Source of the DNA: Umezawaea beigongshangensis
GTDB taxonomy: Bacteria; Actinomycetota; Actinomycetes; Mycobacteriales; Pseudonocardiaceae
DNA: 64,000 bases
Assembly (NCBI RefSeq): GCF_016464305.1
Contig: NZ_JAEIOJ010000004.1
Span: 434,001 to 498,000 of the forward strand
Reading direction: 5' to 3'
A program made the translations under genes and the position numbers. The notes below the pieces were generated by a model. The model was not told the DNA's origin. It was given only the letters and a program-made list of their open reading frames with translations, and ran no database searches. Shown here in pieces: positions 17,543-26,222 of the stretch (its first letter is position 1; each line of letters begins with the position of its first letter).

Positions 17543-18433
17543 ATGGGGATCCTGGACGGGAAAGCGATCGTGGTGACCGGTGCCGGCCGTGGCCTGGGAG
17601 AGGCGTACGCCGTGCACGCGGCGCTCGCCGGCGCCTCGGTCGTGGTGAACGACGTGGACGCCGACCTCGCGGAGCGCGTCGCGGAGAACATCGGGCTGCA
17701 CGGGGGCCGCGCGGTCGCCAGCGCGCACACCGTGGCCGACCCGAGCGAGGCCGAGAAGATCGTCGACCTCTGCACGACGGAGTTCGGTCGCGTCGACGGC
17801 CTGGTGAACAACGCCGGGCTCAACTACGAGACGCCGCCCTGGGAGGACGACCCCGACACGATCCGCCGGGTCGTCGAGGTCAACCTCCTCGGCGTCGTCT
17901 ACACCGGGATGGCCGCCATGCGCGCGATGCGCGAGCAGGGCGGTGGCGGCTCCATCGTCAACATCTCCTCCGGCGCGTTCCTCGGTCAGCGCAAGCTCGC
18001 CACGTACTCCGCCACGAAGGGCGCCGTCGTCTCGCTCAGCTCGTCCTGGGCGCTCGACCTGGAGCCCGAGGGCATCCGCGTCAACGCCGTCTGCCCCGTC
18101 GCGCACACGCGCATGGTGTGGCAGTCCGAGCGGTCGCTGCGCGCGATCCCGGCCGACCGCACCCCGTCCAAGGTCGCCCCGCTGGTGCTGTTCCTGCTCA
18201 GCGACGCGTCCGAGGGCATCACCGGTCAGATCGTCCGCTGCAACGGCCGCCAGCTCCACCTCGTGGGACACCCCCACTTCAAGCAGCCGATCCTGGAGAG
18301 CGACCTCTGGGACACGGCGAGTGTTGAGCGCGCGTTCACCGGCGTGCTGCAGGCGCACCTCGAACCGTTCGGTCTCGAGAAGCGCATGCCGCCCCGGTTG
18401 CGCGAGCTCGTCGAACCGTCCCGCACGGCGTAA
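17543..18433 (+). CDS. Short-chain dehydrogenase/reductase
   Basis: 296 residues, ATG with GGGGAGAG upstream. Classical SDR: nucleotide motif TGAGRGLG at 12-19, NNAG at 89-92, and the catalytic Tyr-Lys pair in YSATK (Y155, K159) with Ser at about 142. An Asp after the second strand (VVVNDVDAD) points to NAD(H) rather than NADP(H). The C-terminus, about 50 residues longer than in FabG-like enzymes, resembles SDRs of fatty-acyl or steroid-like pathways. The substrate is unknown. It stands alone between two terminators. Confidence 0.9.
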   Translation: MGILDGKAIVVTGAGRGLGEAYAVHAALAGASVVVNDVDADLAERVAENIGLHGGRAVASAHTVADPSEAEKIVDLCTTEFGRVDGLVNNAGLNYETPPWEDDPDTIRRVVEVNLLGVVYTGMAAMRAMREQGGGGSIVNISSGAFLGQRKLATYSATKGAVVSLSSSWALDLEPEGIRVNAVCPVAHTRMVWQSERSLRAIPADRTPSKVAPLVLFLLSDASEGITGQIVRCNGRQLHLVGHPHFKQPILESDLWDTASVERAFTGVLQAHLEPFGLEKRMPPRLRELVEPSRTA

Positions 18434-18461
18434 CCGCGCAACGCCGAGCGGGACTGCTGGA

Positions 18462-18506
18462 CGCGGGGGGCTTTCGTGCCGTCCGACGGGACGGAAGCTC
18501 CCCGCG
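18462..18506 (+). terminator. Terminator after the SDR gene
   Basis: Arms at 18462-18474 and 18494-18506 (GAAGCTCCCCGCG) pair over 13 positions with two G-U pairs. The loop itself contains a small hairpin (CGTCC/GGACG). Confidence 0.7.
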
Positions 18507-18651
18507 TTCGGACATCCCGGCCTCCCCTCCGCGCACACCGGTCCCACCCGCCCCCCGGTCCACTCCTCCCGCACGCCGGAGCACGAAATCGCGCCCGCTG
18601 TGAGCCCTTCGGCGGTCCGACAGCGCCGGTGCGGAGTGCGAAGATCGGATC

Positions 18652-19629
18652 GTGGACGAGACAGGCGGAGACCGGCCCCGCGCCGCCGACTGGCGGCTCG
18701 TGGTGGAGGCGCGGCTCAACCGGGTCAAGGCCGATCTGGCCGCGCTCGGGCCGCGCGACCCGCTCGACGAGGAGGGCCAGCAGTGGCGGCGCACCGCGGA
18801 CGACGCGGTGGCCGTCGTGGAGTCGGCGCTGGCCCACCGGGACGGGTTCTCACCACGTGCCATCACGTCGTGGTGGTCCGGCTGGCACATCGAGCGCGCC
18901 TGGCGCGCACTGCACGAGGCGGAGATCGCCACCGTCGCCGCCGAACCCGGCCTGGACGGCAGGCTCCCGAGCCTCCAGGCCAGGGTGTGGGCGAACCTGC
19001 CGGACGAGGACCCGCGGCGCAGAGCGCTGGAGGAGCTGCGACCGGGCGAGTTCCCGCCGCGGGTCGAGCGGGCCGTGGTCGTGGACGCGCTGCGGGCGGC
19101 GTTCGACAACTCCGACAGCTCCCACGCCGGCGCGCGGGCCCTGCGCAACAAGCTCATCGCGGCGAGCGTCGTCCTCTTCGTCCTCAACACCGTGCTCGGC
19201 GTGATGGGCGTGGTCCGGCCGGGCACGATCCCGCTGTGCGTGCGGGCCAGGGAGGAGCTGGCGGCGATCTGCCCCGGCGGTCCGGCACCGGCGGGCATCG
19301 ACCTGTTCCTCGTGCAGCTCCTCGGCGCGTTCGGCGCGCTGCTCGCCGCGGCCGTGCCGCTGCTGCGCCGCAGGCCCAGCCTCTCGCCCTACGTCATGAT
19401 CGGCTACCAGGCGCTGATCAAGGTCATGCTCGGGGCCGCGCTGGCGGTGGTGGGCGTGCTGGCGCTGAGCGCGGGGGTGGTGACCGGGCTGATCGGCATC
19501 ACCTCGCAGGGCGCGCTGCTGCTGTGGGCCGTGATCCTCGGCTACGGGCAGCAGATCGGCACGCGCCTGCTGGACAACTACGCCGACCGCGTCATGCACC
19601 GGGCCCGGCCGCTGCCGGAGGACGACTAG
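18652..19629 (+). CDS. Hypothetical membrane protein
   Basis: 325 residues from a GTG. The first 165 residues are soluble and helical (SWWSGWHIERAWRALHEAEI, then ERAVVVDALRAAFDNSDSSH). Four hydrophobic segments follow: LIAASVVLFVLNTVLGVMGV, LFLVQLLGAFGALLAAAVPL, ALIKVMLGAALAVVGVLALS and ITSQGALLLWAVILGYGQQI. I recognise no family. The layout, a cytosolic helical part plus four helices, could be a sensor or channel-like scaffold. It converges on the ParB-like gene with two bases between them. Confidence 0.75.
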   Translation: MDETGGDRPRAADWRLVVEARLNRVKADLAALGPRDPLDEEGQQWRRTADDAVAVVESALAHRDGFSPRAITSWWSGWHIERAWRALHEAEIATVAAEPGLDGRLPSLQARVWANLPDEDPRRRALEELRPGEFPPRVERAVVVDALRAAFDNSDSSHAGARALRNKLIAASVVLFVLNTVLGVMGVVRPGTIPLCVRAREELAAICPGGPAPAGIDLFLVQLLGAFGALLAAAVPLLRRRPSLSPYVMIGYQALIKVMLGAALAVVGVLALSAGVVTGLIGITSQGALLLWAVILGYGQQIGTRLLDNYADRVMHRARPLPEDD

Positions 19630-19631
19630 CG

Positions 19632-20474
19632 TCAGTGCTGGCTGGACCGCACCGCGTCGAGCACCTCGGGGTCCCAGCGGTGCGTGCGGATCAGCCGGTA
19701 CCGCTCACCGGCGACCCACACGTACGCCTCGGCGTCGGTGCGGTCCCCGATCATGTCGGCCTGCCGCAGCATGGTCACGACCGGCTGGTACTCCTCGGAG
19801 TACCAGCGCCGCGCGACGGTGGCCCGGTCGAGGAACCGCCCCTCGTCCTGCATCAGCCGGAAGCCCCACGCCTCGACGTTCTCGCCCAGCCGCGCGTAGT
19901 CCCACGGGTCGCACACCACCACCGCGGTCCGCGCCTGTCCGGTGAGCGGCACGCGCTCCAGGAACAGCCTTCGGTGGTCCTTCACGATGAGGTCGCCGCG
20001 GTGCCGGATGCCGCGGGCGTTGATCCGGGTGACGACCTCCGTCACGTAGGCGTCGATCGTCTCCAGCCCGAGGGCGTGCGCCACGGACACGCGGTGGTGC
20101 CCGTCGGAGACGAAGTGCAGGTCGCCGACCCGGTAGACGTCGATCGGCGGCACGGACTCGCCGCGCCGCTGCGCCAGCGCCAGTCGCTGCCAGCGCTCCC
20201 GCACCCGCCCGGACGTGGGCCGGAACCGGCGGTCGAAGTCCCGCGTCCGGTCCACGCTGCCGACGATCGAGTCCAGCCGGATCACCCGCAGTCCGGTCCT
20301 GCGCTCGCTGAGCCGGCCCAGCGCGTCCACGACCTCGGCGAACGGCAGCATGATGTTCACGTCGTCCGGTTCGCGCCGCAGCCACGCCGCGAGCCGCGAC
20401 AGCACCTGCTGCCGCCGCATCCTGGTGAAGTCGTTCTCCGCGTCGGCGAGCGGGAATCCGGTGTCACGGGGCAC
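19632..20474 (-). CDS. ParB-like (sulfiredoxin-fold) nuclease-domain protein
   Basis: 280 residues from a GTG at 20474. The centre carries the ParB/Srx signature: PPIDVYRVGDLHFVSDGHHR then VSVAHALG, where the GHHR motif replaces the GERR/GxxR that binds nucleotide in ParB and sulfiredoxin. The C-terminal half (AVVVCDPWDYARLGENVEAW, RRWYSEEYQPVVTMLRQAD) is less familiar. Proteins of this kind act as CTPases, kinases or nucleases; the actual activity is unknown. Its start lies 11 bases inside the metallophosphoesterase gene, so the two are one unit. Confidence 0.75.
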   Translation of the reverse strand: MPRDTGFPLADAENDFTRMRRQQVLSRLAAWLRREPDDVNIMLPFAEVVDALGRLSERRTGLRVIRLDSIVGSVDRTRDFDRRFRPTSGRVRERWQRLALAQRRGESVPPIDVYRVGDLHFVSDGHHRVSVAHALGLETIDAYVTEVVTRINARGIRHRGDLIVKDHRRLFLERVPLTGQARTAVVVCDPWDYARLGENVEAWGFRLMQDEGRFLDRATVARRWYSEEYQPVVTMLRQADMIGDRTDAEAYVWVAGERYRLIRTHRWDPEVLDAVRSSQH

Positions 20475-21147
20475 GATCGACCTCCGGGTTCGTCGCGGAC
20501 GGGACGTCGAGCACCCGGTGCCCCACGACGTTCACGACCCGGGTGCCGTCCAGCAGGCGGTCCGGCTTCGGCTCGCCGTGCGGGTGGATGTGCCCGTGCA
20601 GCAGCAGCGGTGGCCGCAACCGCCGCACACCGTCGTGCAGGCACTGGAAGCCGCGGTGCGGCGGGTCGGGCTCGTCACCGCAGTCGCGCGGCGGCGAGTG
20701 GGTGAGCAGCAGGTCCACTCCACGACCGTCGCGCATCCGCCGCCAGTTCGCCAGCCTCGCGACGCGCCGCATCCGTCGCGCCTGCTGCCGCTCGGTCCAC
20801 TGGTTCGGGCCGGAGTTGTAGCGGATGGAGCCGCCCAGCCCGGCGATGCGCAGCCCGGCGACGTCCACGACGCGCTGGTCGGCGTTCACCCCGCCCACCG
20901 GGCCCGGCCAGCGGGCCGGCAGGCCGTCCCTCGTCCACAGGCCGCGCACGTTCGAGTAGCCGCCGAGGTCCGCGTCGTGGTTGCCCGGCACGAACACGCA
21001 CGGCCGGTCCAGCGCCGTGGCGAGGAACTCCAGGTAGTCGAACGGCAGGTCGCCCGCCGCGACGATCAGGTCCACCTCGTACCGGCGCACCCGTTCGGTC
21101 CACAGCGACTCGACCACCTCGTCGGCAACCGCCAGCACCCTGGTCAC
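20464..21147 (-). CDS. Metallophosphoesterase
   Basis: 227 residues from the GTG at 21147. Calcineurin-like fold with the metal ligands in order: VAAGD, then VFVPGNHDADLGG, LLLTHSPPRDCGDEP and HGHIHPHGEP. The usual first motif (DxH) is replaced: the N-terminus reads VTRVLAVADEVVE, so one metal ligand is changed, as in some small family members. Probably a cytoplasmic phosphodiesterase; the substrate is unknown. Co-transcribed with the ParB-like protein that overlaps its end. Confidence 0.83.
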   Translation of the reverse strand: MTRVLAVADEVVESLWTERVRRYEVDLIVAAGDLPFDYLEFLATALDRPCVFVPGNHDADLGGYSNVRGLWTRDGLPARWPGPVGGVNADQRVVDVAGLRIAGLGGSIRYNSGPNQWTERQQARRMRRVARLANWRRMRDGRGVDLLLTHSPPRDCGDEPDPPHRGFQCLHDGVRRLRPPLLLHGHIHPHGEPKPDRLLDGTRVVNVVGHRVLDVPSATNPEVDRAP

Positions 21148-21262
21148 GGGTTCGAGGGTAGGCCTCCCGGCAGGCCCGTGCGGAGTGCGGCAAAACCTGG
21201 TCGCGGCGGCGGCGACCGCACTAGGTTGTGGGTCGGAGCGGAGTCGACAGCGGGGGTTCTTC

Positions 21263-22546
21263 GTGGCGGGCGAGGGGTTGTTCGGAGGTCTCTTCGGCTT
21301 CGTGACCGAGGCCGCGCAGCAGTTCGCCGCCGCCGTGCGGGAGTACCGCAAGGCGGAGAGGTCGGCCGACGACGCCTACGTCGCCGGTGGCACCCACTGG
21401 GACGGCTACAGCCACAAGGCGCTGTTCGCGATGGTCTGGGAGAAGGCCGACCCGACGCACGTGGAGCGGCTCGCCGACACCTGGCAGCGCCAGGGCACCA
21501 GCATCTCCGAACGGTCGGAGGAGTTGCAGCGCTCGCTCGCGAAGCTCCTGCAGCACTGGTCGGGAGGCGCGGCCGACGAGGCGTCGCGGACCGTCCTGCG
21601 CAACGCGGCCTGGCTGTCCGACCTCGGGGAGACCGCGACGAGCATGGCGGCTCCCGTCGAGCACGCGGCGGGCGCGCTGCGCTCGGCGCAGCAGCAGATG
21701 CCGGCTCCGCCCGACGGCTTCAGCTGGGGTTCCCTCGCCGGGGGAGCCGCAGCCGGTGCGGCCTTCGGCGGCCCGGCCGGTGCCGCGATCGGCGCCGTCC
21801 TCGGCGGCATCGGCTCGTTCTTCGCCAGTGCCAGCAAGAAGCGCAAGCTCAAGAGGCGCGCGGTGCAGACCATGCAGCGCTTCGAGACGGCCGCTCTCGA
21901 CGTCGACGGCTCGACGCCGCGCTTCGGCGGCCCGGCCAGCGGTGGTGGCGGCGCGGGCGCGGCGGGTCCCGGCGCCACTCCCGGTCACGGCATCGGCACC
22001 CCGCCGGTCGTGCGGGTGCCACCCCGCGGCTCCACCGGCGACACCGACACCGACCACGGCGACGCCACGGGCACCAGCGGCGCGGGCGTCTCCGCACCGG
22101 GCTCCGGTTCCGGCGCGGGGTCGGGGGCCCGGTCCGGCGACAGCACCGTCCCGAGCTTCGCCAGCGGTTCCGACGCCCGGTGGAACGCGCTCACCGGCGG
22201 CCCCGGCGGCGCCGGGTTCGACGCGGCGAAGCTGGGGCTCGGCGCGGGCAGGCCCGGTGTGGGCCTGCCCGGCGCGAACGGCCTGTGGGGCGGCCTGCCC
22301 GGCGTGTTCCCACCCGGACTCGGCCCCACCGGCCGAGGTGCCGGTGGTGGCAGGGGCGGTGCCGGTGGTGCTGCCGGAGGTCTGCTGCGCGGACGGCCCG
22401 GCGCGGGTGGTGCGGGCTACGGCCCCGGCGCGACCGGACGGCGCGGAGAGGGCGACGAGGACAGCGAGCACGAGCGCCGCTACCCGTTCGAGGAAGATCC
22501 GTTCGCGCTCGACGCGAAGGCCGCTCCGCCGGTCATCGGACTGTGA
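21263..22546 (+). CDS. PPE/WXG-type ESX secretion substrate with Gly/Pro-rich tail
   Basis: 427 residues from the GTG at 21263. The first 160 residues are long helices with a WxG-type turn (LQHWSGGAADEASRTV) separating two helix pairs, as in PPE/WXG100 substrates of type VII secretion. A Gly/Ala-rich hydrophobic hairpin follows (SLAGGAAAGAAFGGPAGAAI then GAVLGGIGSFFASASKK), and the last 200 residues are Gly-, Ser- and Pro-rich. Two small genes follow: an EspC-like protein 13 bases on and EspG. This context supports export by an ESX system whose membrane parts are not in the window. Exact role unknown. Confidence 0.75.
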   Translation: MAGEGLFGGLFGFVTEAAQQFAAAVREYRKAERSADDAYVAGGTHWDGYSHKALFAMVWEKADPTHVERLADTWQRQGTSISERSEELQRSLAKLLQHWSGGAADEASRTVLRNAAWLSDLGETATSMAAPVEHAAGALRSAQQQMPAPPDGFSWGSLAGGAAAGAAFGGPAGAAIGAVLGGIGSFFASASKKRKLKRRAVQTMQRFETAALDVDGSTPRFGGPASGGGGAGAAGPGATPGHGIGTPPVVRVPPRGSTGDTDTDHGDATGTSGAGVSAPGSGSGAGSGARSGDSTVPSFASGSDARWNALTGGPGGAGFDAAKLGLGAGRPGVGLPGANGLWGGLPGVFPPGLGPTGRGAGGGRGGAGGAAGGLLRGRPGAGGAGYGPGATGRRGEGDEDSEHERRYPFEEDPFALDAKAAPPVIGL

Positions 22547-22558
22547 GGGGAAGAGGAC

Positions 22559-22897
22559 GTGACCGGTAGCTGGGAGGTCGAGCCGGAGCGGGTCGACGAG
22601 TTCGCCGCCGCGGTGGAGGAGGTGCGGGCCCGCTTCGAGGCGCTGCGCTCCGACGCCGAGGAGCTGATGCACCCGTCGAACGACCCGAGGCTCGGCACGA
22701 GCCCCGTGGGATCGGGCCTGACCGACAAGTTCAACAACCGGCTCGGCGGGACCGCGGGGCTGCTGGAGCAGCTCGGCACCGCCCTGGCCCGGATGGACGA
22801 GTTCGTGGGCAGCGCGGAGGCCGCGGCGGCGCGCTACCGGCGCGACGACGCCTCCGGTGCCGCCGGGCTGCGCATGGACGGGCCGCTGCCGTCGTGA
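22559..22897 (+). CDS. EspC/WXG100-like small secreted protein
   Basis: 112 residues from a GTG with GGGGAAGAGG just upstream. Two helices separated by a loop: SWEVEPERVDEFAAAVEEVR and TAGLLEQLGTALARMDEFV, with the ending AAAARYRRDD. The size and N-terminus resemble the EspC/DUF2580 group of ESX-1-associated proteins, which pair with larger partners. No classical signal peptide. It lies between the PPE-like gene and espG, overlapping the latter by four bases (GTGA), so it is probably a heterodimer partner of the PPE-like protein. Confidence 0.72.
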   Translation: MTGSWEVEPERVDEFAAAVEEVRARFEALRSDAEELMHPSNDPRLGTSPVGSGLTDKFNNRLGGTAGLLEQLGTALARMDEFVGSAEAAAARYRRDDASGAAGLRMDGPLPS

Positions 22898-23733
22898 GCG
22901 CGCCGGTGAGCACGCGGGGCGTCCTGCACCCGTACGAGGTCGACCTGCTCTGCGTGCACGCCGAGGTCGAGCCGCCGTTCCCGCTGGAGATCCCGCCCGG
23001 CGGCACGTCGGAGGCGGAGCGGTCGGTCGTGTTCCAGGGCGCGCGCGAGTCCCTGGAGCTGCGCGGCCTGGCCGGCGCGAACGGTCCGACCGGCATCGCG
23101 GACGAGTTCGTGCGGCTGCTGCGGCACCGCACGGGTGCACTCGATCTGGTGGTCCACGGCGAGGGCGGCGCGCTGCGCGCGGTGCTGCTCGTCGGCGCGG
23201 TCCCGCACGCCCTGCTGGCGGTGCAGCGCGACGGCGACGAGGAGGGCGCCGTGCGGCTGCGGTCCGTCCCCGTGGACCGGGCGGCCGACGCGCTGGCCGC
23301 GCTGGTGCCGGACGTCGACGCCGCGTCCGCCAGCCCGTTCGCGCTGCCGGTGCGCGCGCTGCGCGCCGCCGAGGAGCTGATCGCCGACCGCGTGCGGGCC
23401 GGCGAGCGCGTTCGCGAGGACGACCTGCTGGACCTGCTGGAACGCGGTGGCCTGGACGACCGCGTCACCCGACGGATGATCGCCCACCTGCAACCCGTCC
23501 ACGGTCGGGGGCAGCTCGGCGGATCACGTCCGAACGGCCTGCGCGGCGACGACGAGGACCACGTCCGGTTCGGCGCGGAACTCGCCTGGATCGACACCCC
23601 GCGCGGCCGCTTCCGGCTCACCGAGGAACCGGGAGCGGACGGCTCCGGGTGGATCAGCGTGAACCCGCTGGGCCGCGACGACCTGCGTGCCGCGACTCGT
23701 CGGCTGCTCGAACCGCTGCGCCGAGACGGGTGA
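22894..23733 (+). CDS. EspG-family ESX secretion chaperone
   Basis: 279 residues, GTG inside the stop of the EspC-like gene. It begins with the EspG pattern: a short strand-rich start (GVLHPYEVDLLCVHAEVEPP), a segment RTGALDLVVHGEGGALRAVL and later RRMIAHLQPVHGRGQLGGSR, ending ELAWIDTPRGRFRLTEEPG then WISVNPLGRDDLRAATRRLL, a common EspG end. EspG proteins bind PPE proteins in the cytoplasm and keep them soluble until secretion. The partner here would be the PPE-like product two genes upstream. Confidence 0.82.
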   Translation: MSAPVSTRGVLHPYEVDLLCVHAEVEPPFPLEIPPGGTSEAERSVVFQGARESLELRGLAGANGPTGIADEFVRLLRHRTGALDLVVHGEGGALRAVLLVGAVPHALLAVQRDGDEEGAVRLRSVPVDRAADALAALVPDVDAASASPFALPVRALRAAEELIADRVRAGERVREDDLLDLLERGGLDDRVTRRMIAHLQPVHGRGQLGGSRPNGLRGDDEDHVRFGAELAWIDTPRGRFRLTEEPGADGSGWISVNPLGRDDLRAATRRLLEPLRRDG

Positions 23734-23784
23734 ACCGGCTGCTCTTCCCGTTGCGCCGTACGGAAGACGGACTAACGTCGACGC

Positions 23785-24879
23785 GTGCTCGCCGAACTGT
23801 TCGTCGACGCGGCTCGCGGCTGTTCGCAGTCCAGCCCACTGACCGCCACCCTGCTGAACGCCGCCGCCGACGACCTCGCCGCCGGTGGCATCACCGCCAA
23901 GGTGATGGCGGGCTGCGAGTGCGACCGCAGGGGCACCGTGCCGGGGCTGCGCTTCGCCGGCGCCGTGCACCGAGTCGTCCTGGAGGGCCGTGCGCCGCAG
24001 CTCGCCGCGCACTACCCGTCCGTGGGTGGCACGCCTCGCCTGGACTCCCTCTGGGAGGACGTGCTGCCGGTGCTGCACGAGAACACCGAGGAGCTGAACC
24101 GGCGCATCAGCTCGACGGTCGTGCAGACCAACGAGCCCGGCCGCAGCGCGCCGCTGTTCGGCGGGCTCCAGGTGGCGGCGCACCGCGCAGCCGAGGCCAC
24201 CGGCCGGGCCGCGCCGTTCCCCGTCCGGCTGCTGGAGATCGGCGCCAGCGGCGGCCTGAACCTGCGCCCGCACCGGATCGGCTACCGGATGCCCGACGGC
24301 CGGGTGCTCGGTGACGCCCGCAGCCGCCTCGTGCTGGACCCGGTGTGGACGGGTGCGCCCGCCGCGGACCTGTCGCACCGGCTGACCCTCGTCCGCCGCG
24401 CGGGCTGCGACGTGAACCCCGTCGACGTGTCGACCGACGACGGGCGGCTGCACCTGTCCTCGTTCGTGTGGGCGGACCAGGTGGACCGGTTCCGCCGCCT
24501 GCGCGACGCCCTGGACCTCGCCGCGACCGATCCCGTGCCGGTGGAGCGGGTGACGGGTCCGGAGTGGCTCGTCGAGCAGCTCGCCGACCGGGCCGATGGC
24601 GTGCTGACCGTCGTGTGGCACTCGGTGGTGTGGCAGTACACGTCACCGGCCGACCGCGCGCGGGGCAGGGCGGTGCTGGCCGCGGCCGCGGAGCGTGCGA
24701 CCCCGTCGGCCCCCCTGGCGCTGCTGGTCTACGAGTCGAGGCGCACGCACGACAGCCGTGGGCCGACCTACGAGTTCCACCTGCTCCTGAAGCTCTGGCC
24801 CGCCGGCGTCTCCCTGCGCCTGGGCAGCGGAGCGGGCCACGGCATCCCCTTCACCTGGGACGAACGACCGTGGTCGTGA
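23785..24879 (+). CDS. DUF2332 protein (first of two)
   Basis: 364 residues from a GTG; TAACGT a few bases upstream suggests a leaderless transcript. DUF2332 hallmarks: HYPSVGGTPRLDSLW, VVQTNEPGRSAPLF, and the glycine-rich loop LLEIGASGGLNL, which looks like motif I of a Rossmann methyltransferase, then FVWADQVDRFRRL and VVWHSVVWQYTSP near the end. No function is established that I know of; the motif suggests SAM or nucleotide binding. A paralogue lies at 27.0 kb; the two are clearly related but diverged throughout. The ESX cluster ends just upstream. Confidence 0.85.
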   Translation: MLAELFVDAARGCSQSSPLTATLLNAAADDLAAGGITAKVMAGCECDRRGTVPGLRFAGAVHRVVLEGRAPQLAAHYPSVGGTPRLDSLWEDVLPVLHENTEELNRRISSTVVQTNEPGRSAPLFGGLQVAAHRAAEATGRAAPFPVRLLEIGASGGLNLRPHRIGYRMPDGRVLGDARSRLVLDPVWTGAPAADLSHRLTLVRRAGCDVNPVDVSTDDGRLHLSSFVWADQVDRFRRLRDALDLAATDPVPVERVTGPEWLVEQLADRADGVLTVVWHSVVWQYTSPADRARGRAVLAAAAERATPSAPLALLVYESRRTHDSRGPTYEFHLLLKLWPAGVSLRLGSGAGHGIPFTWDERPWS

Positions 24880-24902
24880 CCCGCCACGTCCCACCCCGAG
24901 GT

Positions 24903-24984
24903 GCCCGAACGCTCAACTCACCACGCCCGAACGCTCAACTCACCAGGCCCGAACGCTCAACTCGCGGTGCCCGAACGCTCACGG
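24903..24984. repeat. 22-bp-period repeat cluster
   Basis: The core GCCCGAACGCTCAACT occurs at 24903, 24925 and 24947, with a fourth copy at 24969 that diverges after GCCCGAACGCTC. The period is 22 bases and the unit ends in CAC/CAG variants. It fills the gap between two convergent genes, and the last copy contains the stop codon of the 31-aa gene on the other strand. Confidence 0.95.
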
Positions 24985-25074
24985 CGTTTCCGCGATCAGG
25001 ACGGTCACCAGGGTCAGCCAGGTGAAGACGAAGGCGAGGATCCAGAAGCGGGGGTTGGTGAGGATTCTGGTCAT
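24979..25074 (-). CDS. 31-residue single-helix membrane peptide
   Basis: A short frame with ATG at 25074 and GGGAAG eight bases before it. The product starts MTRILTNPRFW and continues ILAFVFTWLTLVTVLIAETP: one hydrophobic helix with a positive head and an acidic tail. It lies about 65 bases downstream of corA on the same strand, so it may be co-transcribed. Single-helix peptides of this size often bind larger membrane proteins. A role with the CorA channel is only an inference from position. The stop is inside the 22-bp repeat. Confidence 0.55.
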   Translation of the reverse strand: MTRILTNPRFWILAFVFTWLTLVTVLIAETP

Positions 25075-25139
25075 GTCGGAACTTCCCGTCACTGCTGCGA
25101 GGTGGGTGGGGAGGGGTGGTCCGGCGGGTCGGAGACCCG

Positions 25140-26222
25140 CTAGAGCCATCGGTTCCGGCGGAAGATGCGGTAGAGGATCACGCACGCCCCGAAGATCAGC
25201 GACACGACCAGCGGGTAGCCGAACTTCCACTCCAGTTCCGGCATGTACTCGAAGTTCATGCCGTAGACCCCGACGACCATGGTCGGCACGGAGATGATCG
25301 CCGCCCACGAGGTGATCTTGCGCATGTCGGTGTTCTGCTGGAGCGTGATCTTCGCGAGGGTCGCGTCGACCAGCGTGGTGAGCAGTTCGTCGAAGTTCAC
25401 GACGCGCTCGGACACCTCGGTGAGGTGGTCGTCGACGTCGCGGAAGTAGGAGCGGACCTGCTCCGGGATCAGCGGCGTGTAGCCCTCGGCGAGCCGCCGC
25501 AGCGGCAGCGCGAGCGGCATGACCGCGCGACGCAGTTCGAGCACCTCGCGCTTGAGCAGGTAGATCTGCTCGGCGCTCACGCTGCTGCGCACCGCGAAGA
25601 CCATCGTCTCCATCTGGTCCAGGTCGCTCTCGATGTGGTCGGTCACGTCGAGGTAGTTGTCGACCACGTGGTCGGAGATGGCCCACAGCACGGCGGACGG
25701 CCCCACGGTGAGCCGCTCGGGGTCGGCCTCCAGGTCGTGCCGCACCCGGCCGAGCCCGGAGTGGTTGCCGTGCCGCACCGTGACGATGAAGTCGTGGCCG
25801 AGGAACGCCATGATCTCGCCGGTCTCGACGATCTCGTTGGCGGTGTCGGGCGACTCGTGCTCCACGTAGCGCACCGTCTTGAGGACCATGAACAGCGTCT
25901 GGTCGTAGCGCTCCAGCTTGGGGCGCTGGTGCGCGTGCACCGCGTCCTCGACGGCCAGCTCGTGCAACCCGAACGTCTCGGCGACGCCCTGGATCTGCTC
26001 CTCGTCGGGCTCGTGCAGGCCGATCCACACGAAGCCCTCGCCGCGCTCGCGGACCTCCTCCACGGCCTGCGTGTGGGTGAAGCGGCCGGGCAGGCGCTCG
26101 CCCTCGACGTACACCGCGCAGTCGACCACGTACGCCGACAGCGGCACCGGGATCGGCACCGGATCGGGACGGCGGGAGGTCGTGCGGCCGCGCAGACCGC
26201 CGAGCGAGGGCAGACCGGGCAT
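25140..26222 (-). CDS. corA: CorA-type magnesium/cobalt transporter
   Basis: 360 residues from the ATG at 26222, which has GGAGG seven bases upstream; a longer frame exists but lacks a site. A large N-terminal cytosolic domain (PDEEQIQGVAETFGLHELAV, AFLGHDFIVTVRHG) is followed by the long stalk helix and two C-terminal membrane helices. The selectivity motif GMN is present in VVGVYGMNFEYMPEL, with the loop ELEW facing outside. Forms a pentameric channel for Mg2+ (or Co2+). It occupies the place of Rv1239c, the corA gene next to sugC in M. tuberculosis (from memory). Confidence 0.94.
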   Translation of the reverse strand: MPGLPSLGGLRGRTTSRRPDPVPIPVPLSAYVVDCAVYVEGERLPGRFTHTQAVEEVRERGEGFVWIGLHEPDEEQIQGVAETFGLHELAVEDAVHAHQRPKLERYDQTLFMVLKTVRYVEHESPDTANEIVETGEIMAFLGHDFIVTVRHGNHSGLGRVRHDLEADPERLTVGPSAVLWAISDHVVDNYLDVTDHIESDLDQMETMVFAVRSSVSAEQIYLLKREVLELRRAVMPLALPLRRLAEGYTPLIPEQVRSYFRDVDDHLTEVSERVVNFDELLTTLVDATLAKITLQQNTDMRKITSWAAIISVPTMVVGVYGMNFEYMPELEWKFGYPLVVSLIFGACVILYRIFRRNRWL

